Source: Ruegeria lacuscaerulensis
GTDB taxonomy: Bacteria > Pseudomonadota > Alphaproteobacteria > Rhodobacterales > Rhodobacteraceae
DNA: 46,257 nucleotides
Reading direction: 5' to 3'
NCBI RefSeq assembly: GCF_013031245.1
Contig: NZ_WPZL01000029.1
Span: forward strand, 1-46,257
The translations under genes and the position numbers were made by a program. Shown in pieces: positions 41,968-46,257 of the stretch; within the stretch, counting starts at the first letter, position 1; every line of letters begins with the position of its first letter. The notes beneath the pieces are model-generated. The model had not been told where the DNA came from, ran no database searches, and worked only from the letters and a program-made list of their open reading frames with translations.

Positions 41968-42908
41968 TGACCCAACCCGGTCAGCGTCCGGATACCTGAC
42001 AGGATTGCGTCTCGCCCAAGCAGATAGCCGTCCTCACGCCCCCAGAGGTTCGCGTATCGGCTGCGCATATCCTGCGAGACCTTCGATGCTTCGCGATATG
42101 GGAATGCGTTGCCCGTAAGGTTTTCGTAGATGTCGCCCGCCCGCAGTGGCCGGGTTGCGAGGTTCAGGACCGATAGGTCGTTTTCGCGCGCTGTTGTGAT
42201 GTCATCCCATAATCTGGACAGGCCGTAGAACTGAAACATGCTGTCCGCGTGTGTGAAGGCCAAGGCCGTCACCCCGGCATCCTCACAGATATCGCGCAGG
42301 CGTACGCTTGTGTCCGTACCTGCAATCTCGTCGCGGTTGCAGCGCCACATTCTTGCGCCCTCATCCCAGCTGAAACCGCGTTTGATAACCTGTTTGTCGG
42401 CGGAACTGGCAGCGGCATACAAGCCGTCGTATTTTTCAGACTTCAGAAAGGACGGCACCGGGTTCATGCAATCGAACAGGAAGTTCTTTTTCAGATTGTG
42501 TCCGAACAGGGCGGGCAGGCGCAGGACAAGATGGCTTGGGAAACGGTCTGCGATCAGGGTCTCGAACTCGCGGCGATGGCGGCCATAGGCAAGCTCGGTT
42601 TCAAAATCACCGCTGTCTTCTGTCACCGGCCTGGACGGGTCGCGGTAAACCGCGATTGTCGAAATCAGAACAACATGGTCTGCCCGCACCTGCCGCAGCT
42701 TTTCGAACAACCCCAGAATATTGGCCCGGTCCGCATCGGGGTTCTGATTGGCCAGCCACATCGTGGCGGGGACAGCCGAAACCACAAGCGTGTCGCAGTC
42801 ATGCCCAGCCACCTGATCAATGTTTGATGAATTGAAAAGGCCCGAGAAGCTGTGCTGGCGGGTCAAGTTACCGCCAACAAATCCTGTGTACCCGACAAGA
42901 CAGTCCAT
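41964..42908 (-). CDS. Atypical NAD(P)-binding extended SDR
   Basis: A 314-residue Rossmann protein with CLVGYTGFVGGNLTR as the dinucleotide site and LISTIAVYRDP at the Ser strand. The YxxxK position reads Y-G-R-H-R (LAYGRHRREFETL), Arg replacing the catalytic Lys, and LRLPALFGHNLKKNFLFD follows. The C-terminal half is unlike GalE. AAAGGA about eight bases before ATG 42908 supports the start. With Lys lost it may be a non-classical reductase or a binding protein. It is coupled to the isomerase gene by a 4-bp overlap. Confidence 0.72.
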   Translation of the reverse strand: MDCLVGYTGFVGGNLTRQHSFSGLFNSSNIDQVAGHDCDTLVVSAVPATMWLANQNPDADRANILGLFEKLRQVRADHVVLISTIAVYRDPSRPVTEDSGDFETELAYGRHRREFETLIADRFPSHLVLRLPALFGHNLKKNFLFDCMNPVPSFLKSEKYDGLYAAASSADKQVIKRGFSWDEGARMWRCNRDEIAGTDTSVRLRDICEDAGVTALAFTHADSMFQFYGLSRLWDDITTARENDLSVLNLATRPLRAGDIYENLTGNAFPYREASKVSQDMRSRYANLWGREDGYLLGRDAILSGIRTLTGLGQ

Positions 42909-42947
42909 TACTCATTCCTTTGAAACTCTTTGACGTGCAATTCAGGC

Positions 42948-43370
42948 TCACAATTCCTCCGGCGGCAATTCTTGCATATTCCGACCGAATACAACGCGGG
43001 AATTTATAATAAAATTTACAGTAAGTGACACGCCTGCACCCGCCAGCAGGATTAAAACATCTCGTAGCCAGTTGGCTGTCATCACAACGTCAACAAAAGA
43101 CTCAAGGATCACGATTGTCGCGATGCGTGCACATCCGGCAAAAGTCGCACTCAGCAGAACTCCGGCCAAACGCCGCATCGAAACCGCACTGGTTTCAGAA
43201 CGAAACAGCCAGAATTCGAAGATCAGATAGTTGCATGCGCCGACAACCAAAAAGCTCAGCGTTGCCGACAGCCACAGCGGAAATCCGATAACCCGATGCA
43301 GAAAAAGGGCTGCTGCAATATCGACGACAAGGCCGATTCCACTGATAGCTGTGAACCTAAGAAAGCGCAT
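42948..43370 (-). CDS. GtrA-family membrane protein (second copy)
   Basis: A 140-residue four-helix GtrA protein: LRFTAISGIGLVVDIAAALFL, SATLSFLVVGACNYLIFEFWLF, then two more helices ending AGVSLTVNFIINSRVVFGR, the typical final motif. Little resembles the other GtrA (1650-2072) beyond the family pattern. The ATG overlaps the upstream stop (TGATG). Its expected role is moving or handling a polyprenyl-phosphate sugar for the GT-C enzyme at the end of this run. Confidence 0.85.
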   Translation of the reverse strand: MRFLRFTAISGIGLVVDIAAALFLHRVIGFPLWLSATLSFLVVGACNYLIFEFWLFRSETSAVSMRRLAGVLLSATFAGCARIATIVILESFVDVVMTANWLRDVLILLAGAGVSLTVNFIINSRVVFGRNMQELPPEEL

Positions 43371-44539
43371 CAGGTCTCGGTCACCAAATGTGGTGACAGA
43401 CCGGCCCAGTCCGGACGTCTGGCCTGGAGAAATTCGAACAGGTCAAAAATATTGTCAATTTTCCCCCCCAGAATTGAGAACAGCCCCGGCAATTGCTCGT
43501 GTTCGTCCATTAAGATTGGCCGACCATCGTCAAATTCGTTGCGCAGCAGCACTGTCTTTACGTCAAAGAGGGACTTCTGCCATTCGATATTGGCCAGGCA
43601 GGGCATATAGCGGGCCGCGTCATTGACCATATGCCGCCAGCGGCTGTGACGTTGCAGCTGCTCAAACTGTTCATATGCGGACGGGCCAGCAGGTGTATCG
43701 ATCCACGAAGCCTGTGGAGTATAGCGGACATGGGACAACGAATAGGCTCCTTCGGCCGGGAAGGGCATGATTGAAAAGAATGGTCCATCCATCAGGGTGA
43801 CGGCAAGGCCGTTCAGTTCAGCGGGTTGTTTGACAAGCGCAATCTCGACCATCTCATGCTTGAGGGGATACAGGTCGAGGCCACTGTTTCTGAGCAGCGT
43901 ATTGAGTTGAGCATAACCAACGTTGAAAACGGTTTTCGCACCAATTGTAGCGCCATTCGACAGATCGATTTCAAGATGCCCGCTTGCGGTTTTTCGGACC
44001 CGGTGTGCTTCGGTTTCGAACCAGACAGGGACCTCGTGCGTGGACATTCTTGTTTGCAGGTGTTGGCGCAGTCTGGTCCAGTCAAACGCGTATTCCTGGC
44101 AGGTAAACACCGCCTCAACTTCATTTGCATCGAACAAGGCGCATTGCGATGGGCTGGCCCGCTGAATGGGGGCTCCCATAAGTTTGTACATCGCCTCAAA
44201 CCGGTTGGCCTGTACATGCGACTTGCGCTTTGAGATGGCATAAAGCATTTCGAAATCGTCCTGAATGCAATTCCGGAACGCGTTCGTGAAAATGGGAAAA
44301 TTCTTCAGGGACCGCTGCGCGGTGACAAAATTTCGGGGATAATGCAGCCCCGAATGAACCCGTGCCTGATTGACCGCCGAGGCGCGGGTCATCAGTTCCG
44401 TGCCGCGTTCGACCACCAAAACCCGATCCGTCATGCTGCGAAACAGCAGGCTGAGTGCGCAGCCGAAGAAGCCGCCGCCAATTATGACAACGTCGAAATC
44501 TGCGCGGTCCGTAGGTGCTGGAGTTTCAGAATTGTTCAT
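43370..44539 (-). CDS. DAO-type FAD-dependent oxidoreductase
   Basis: A 389-residue flavoprotein with VVIIGGGFFGCALSLLF at the FAD site, RASAVNQARVHSGLHYPRN as the DAO signature region, and a C-terminal GLFSILGGKIDNIFD. The family oxidises amino or hydroxy acids and related compounds. In a sugar locus a keto-sugar or uronic-acid intermediate is conceivable. ATG 44539 is used; a TTG at 44560 overlapping the upstream stop by 4 bp is an alternative that adds seven residues. It precedes the GtrA gene with a 1-bp overlap. Confidence 0.78.
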   Translation of the reverse strand: MNNSETPAPTDRADFDVVIIGGGFFGCALSLLFRSMTDRVLVVERGTELMTRASAVNQARVHSGLHYPRNFVTAQRSLKNFPIFTNAFRNCIQDDFEMLYAISKRKSHVQANRFEAMYKLMGAPIQRASPSQCALFDANEVEAVFTCQEYAFDWTRLRQHLQTRMSTHEVPVWFETEAHRVRKTASGHLEIDLSNGATIGAKTVFNVGYAQLNTLLRNSGLDLYPLKHEMVEIALVKQPAELNGLAVTLMDGPFFSIMPFPAEGAYSLSHVRYTPQASWIDTPAGPSAYEQFEQLQRHSRWRHMVNDAARYMPCLANIEWQKSLFDVKTVLLRNEFDDGRPILMDEHEQLPGLFSILGGKIDNIFDLFEFLQARRPDWAGLSPHLVTET

Positions 44540-44556
44540 CACGGTGGATCGGGTAA

Positions 44557-45576
44557 TCAATCCGGGGCCATGGTTTCGACATTGACCCTCCGGAAATTCT
44601 TGAAAAAATCGGTGTTGTTCAATTCCCGGATAACTTCGTCACCCGTATTGTCCTGAAGCCGGCTGAGAATCTGATAAAGGGCTGTTGAAATGGCACCGAA
44701 TAAAAGCCCCGCCAGTGCAGTTGAGCCGCTGATTGCAATGCTGGTCGTAAACCAGCCGGGTTGCAGCGTGGCACCGAAGACAAACAGGCAGATCGCGTAG
44801 AAGAAAAACAAAACAGAGCAGAATGATACGAAAAAGCTTAGCATTGCGAGAAAACGCAGAATGCTGGGGGGGGAATTAGACAGAATCTCTATGGCCATCC
44901 CAAGTTTGAGGGAGATCGAGCGTCTGTTACGAAAACTCTGGCCCGGTTCGACGTCCAGTGTCGTGACATCATCAGAATGCCCCCCGTTGCGTGGCATGAA
45001 GCGCAAGGCGATTTCCCGGTCGGCCCTCGAGGCGATCCATCCGATATGAGAGCGGTGAAATGCTGCCGATCGCAGAATCTGGGGATCGACTTCATAACCT
45101 GAAATCAGGCTCAGCAGCCGGGCCGCAATGCGTGCTGGAAAACTGGCCCTATTTGTGTTTCGCAACCTGACAGAGGCACCGGTGCGGGTCATGGTGTCGT
45201 AGATTTTGTGCAGGTCGATAAGGTTTCGTTCATCCGGGGAAACAATGATTGCAAAATCACCGATTGTTTCCGTTGCGGCGATTACAGCCGCACGATATTC
45301 ACCTGTCCCCTCGCGCAGGATAAGGCTGCGCAGATTGCGCAGGTTGAACAGGCGATCAAAAACCGTCCGGTTGCGCTCATAATCTGTTGTTGCGACAAGC
45401 AGCAGGATTTCAAAAAATTCAGTCGTGTTTTCCAGAAACTCCAGCGCCTCAAGCGTTGTCTTCTCGATATCTGCGATATCGCCTTTCGCCAGGATGGCAA
45501 TGCTGATCAGATATTCACCGCGCAATTGTGGAGAGGCCGATTTCATTTGAGACGGGACAGCTGATGAAACCTGCAA
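44557..45576 (-). CDS. Degenerate GT2-like protein with two C-terminal membrane helices
   Basis: A 339-residue protein with the layout of GtrB: an N-terminal GT-A-like region to about 215, then two hydrophobic segments (about 240-268 and 275-300). The nucleotide-sugar motifs are lost: LISIAILAKGDIADIEKTT replaces the VIPxYNE start, and IIVSPDERNLIDL stands where GtrB has DADLQDPPE. It may no longer be catalytic and may act as a scaffold or regulator. The start is TTG with AGGAG six bases upstream; an ATG at 45546 has no ribosome site. It is the first gene of the seven-gene minus run. Confidence 0.68.
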   Translation of the reverse strand: MQVSSAVPSQMKSASPQLRGEYLISIAILAKGDIADIEKTTLEALEFLENTTEFFEILLLVATTDYERNRTVFDRLFNLRNLRSLILREGTGEYRAAVIAATETIGDFAIIVSPDERNLIDLHKIYDTMTRTGASVRLRNTNRASFPARIAARLLSLISGYEVDPQILRSAAFHRSHIGWIASRADREIALRFMPRNGGHSDDVTTLDVEPGQSFRNRRSISLKLGMAIEILSNSPPSILRFLAMLSFFVSFCSVLFFFYAICLFVFGATLQPGWFTTSIAISGSTALAGLLFGAISTALYQILSRLQDNTGDEVIRELNNTDFFKNFRRVNVETMAPD

Positions 45577-45848
45577 TTATCGCTCCTGAACCATCAAAGG
45601 GTTTTCCCGGAAAGTGTCCTTATGCGGGGAATATCTGTCAACATATATCGATATTCAGTCAGCTGCCGACGGGAATAAGCCTCTGACCACCAGGGATCAC
45701 ATCCTCATTCGGTGTCGGACCGATACTTTGCCCCGTGATTTTCAAAACGTTTTGTATGTCGGGCACCAGAACCAGCTCGTATGCAGCCAAATCGTAATCC
45801 GGGATGCCTTAGTCACTGATGGCGGCCACCACCATCACTGCTAAGGTT
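45577..45848. promoter_or_regulatory. Promoter region of the seven-gene minus operon, with palindromes
   Basis: About 270 bases without a gene. It contains GAATATC-N14-GATATTC (45629-45656), inside which lies ATATCGATAT (45645-45654), and the perfect 12-bp palindrome CAAAACGTTTTG (45743-45754). These are the only notable structures; the promoter of the operon should lie here. Confidence 0.35.
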
Positions 45849-46257
45849 TCACCCCAGCAAGTCCGCTGCTGGATTCTCTGCAATATCGACATCGTCATAA
45901 TACTTTTGCGCCTGGGCCATGGAGCGGTGCAGCGACAGGCGCATGGCGGCCTGGATCGGGGCACCGTCCAGCGCAGCCTGGGTCAGGAAGCCCGAGCGCA
46001 ACCCGTGCGGCGAGGCGAAGCCCTCGGGCAGGCCAGCGAGCCTCAGCCGGTGTTTGACAATCTGGTAGATCGCATCCGGGCTGAGTCGGCGTTTCAGCAC
46101 CCGCTCCGCTTTGGAGATTGGCCGGAACAGGGGGCCATCTTCGATCTCTCCCACCTCGATCCAATGTACCAGCGCCTGCGCCGCGCGGGTCTTGAGCACC
46201 AGCCGCGGGGTTTCACCCTTTTGGGTGGTCTTGGTCTCCAGCAAGGAGAGCCAGACC
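45849..46257 (-). CDS. Tyrosine recombinase/integrase, C-terminal part (cut by window edge)
   Basis: The visible 135 residues end in a stop at 45849 and stay open to the right edge, so the N-terminus lies outside. They cover the second half of the catalytic domain: SPHGLRSGFLTQAALDG holds the H-x2-R box, RLSLHRSM has the second His (LSLH instead of LGH), and QKYYDDVD carries the catalytic Tyr. The first catalytic Arg must be upstream. It could be a phage-type integrase, a resolvase-like plasmid recombinase or an integron-unrelated element; no attachment site was found beside it. Confidence 0.82.
   Translation of the reverse strand, partial: VWLSLLETKTTQKGETPRLVLKTRAAQALVHWIEVGEIEDGPLFRPISKAERVLKRRLSPDAIYQIVKHRLRLAGLPEGFASPHGLRSGFLTQAALDGAPIQAAMRLSLHRSMAQAQKYYDDVDIAENPAADLLG

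Noticed and set aside
1..46257. The window as a closed circular plasmid
   Set aside because: Joining the right edge to the left edge puts a stop codon within six codons of the truncated recombinase, so the two edges do not restore a complete gene.
1..46257. CRISPR arrays, tRNA and rRNA genes
   Set aside because: No regularly spaced direct repeats other than the three origin iterons, and no tRNA or rRNA-like sequence was seen.

Overview
The window looks like part of an extrachromosomal replicon (plasmid) of an alphaproteobacterium, most likely a member of the Rhodobacterales (roseobacter group). The evidence is a RepA-type replication initiator diverging from a parA-parB pair, an iteron origin between them, high GC content with Rhodobacterales-style proteins, and a partial tyrosine recombinase and an IS transposase remnant at the two ends. 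Nearly all other genes make, modify or move sugars on lipid carriers, so this is a plasmid-borne surface-polysaccharide region.

Layout. (1) 61-147: remnant of an IS3-type transposase. (2) 199-5960: five genes chained by 4-bp overlaps: HAD-UbiA fusion, GtrA, DprE1-like oxidase, DprE2-like reductase and an AftB/TfpW-like GT-C. This is a compact version of the mycobacterial decaprenyl-phosphoryl-D-arabinose (DPA) pathway with a candidate D-arabinofuranosyltransferase. (3) 5961-6668: decayed DNA with a C-terminal gene fragment. (4) 6669-8705: radical SAM protein with a B12-binding-like N-terminal fold. (5) 8714-33813: a large polysaccharide region with a GtrB-like GT2/GT-C pair, a PepSY membrane protein, a Wzx-type flippase, further GT2 and GT4 transferases, an LPG-synthase-like membrane protein, a CE4 deacetylase, two epimerases, two GMC oxidoreductases, an amine-oxidase-like flavoprotein, a SUMF1-fold protein without the FGE cysteines, a Gfo/Idh oxidoreductase and a UDP-sugar 6-dehydrogenase. 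(6) 34122-38270: replication and partition block with a small membrane protein, repA, origin (perfect DnaA box, three iterons on an exact 22-bp period, AT-rich stretch), parA, parB and two identical 18-bp palindromes flanking parB that are the likely parS sites. (7) 38309-45576: a minus-strand run of seven genes (degenerate GT2 with a membrane tail, DAO-type flavoprotein, second GtrA, atypical SDR, TIM-barrel isomerase, GT2, GT-C). (8) 45849 to the right edge: C-terminal half of a tyrosine recombinase.

How the genes fit together. Three separate sets each pair a lipid-linked-sugar enzyme with a GT-C membrane transferase: DPA plus AftB-like (199-5960), GtrB-like plus GT-C (8714-11745), and GtrA/GT2 plus GT-C (38309-45576). 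This suggests several periplasmic single-sugar decorations on a polymer or protein, alongside a Wzx-dependent repeat-unit pathway. I see no priming transferase, recognisable Wzy polymerase, Wza/Wzc export machinery or rhamnose (rml) genes here, so assembly must depend on genes elsewhere. The best candidate for an under-described system is the D-arabinofuranose operon in region 2, whose acceptor is unknown.
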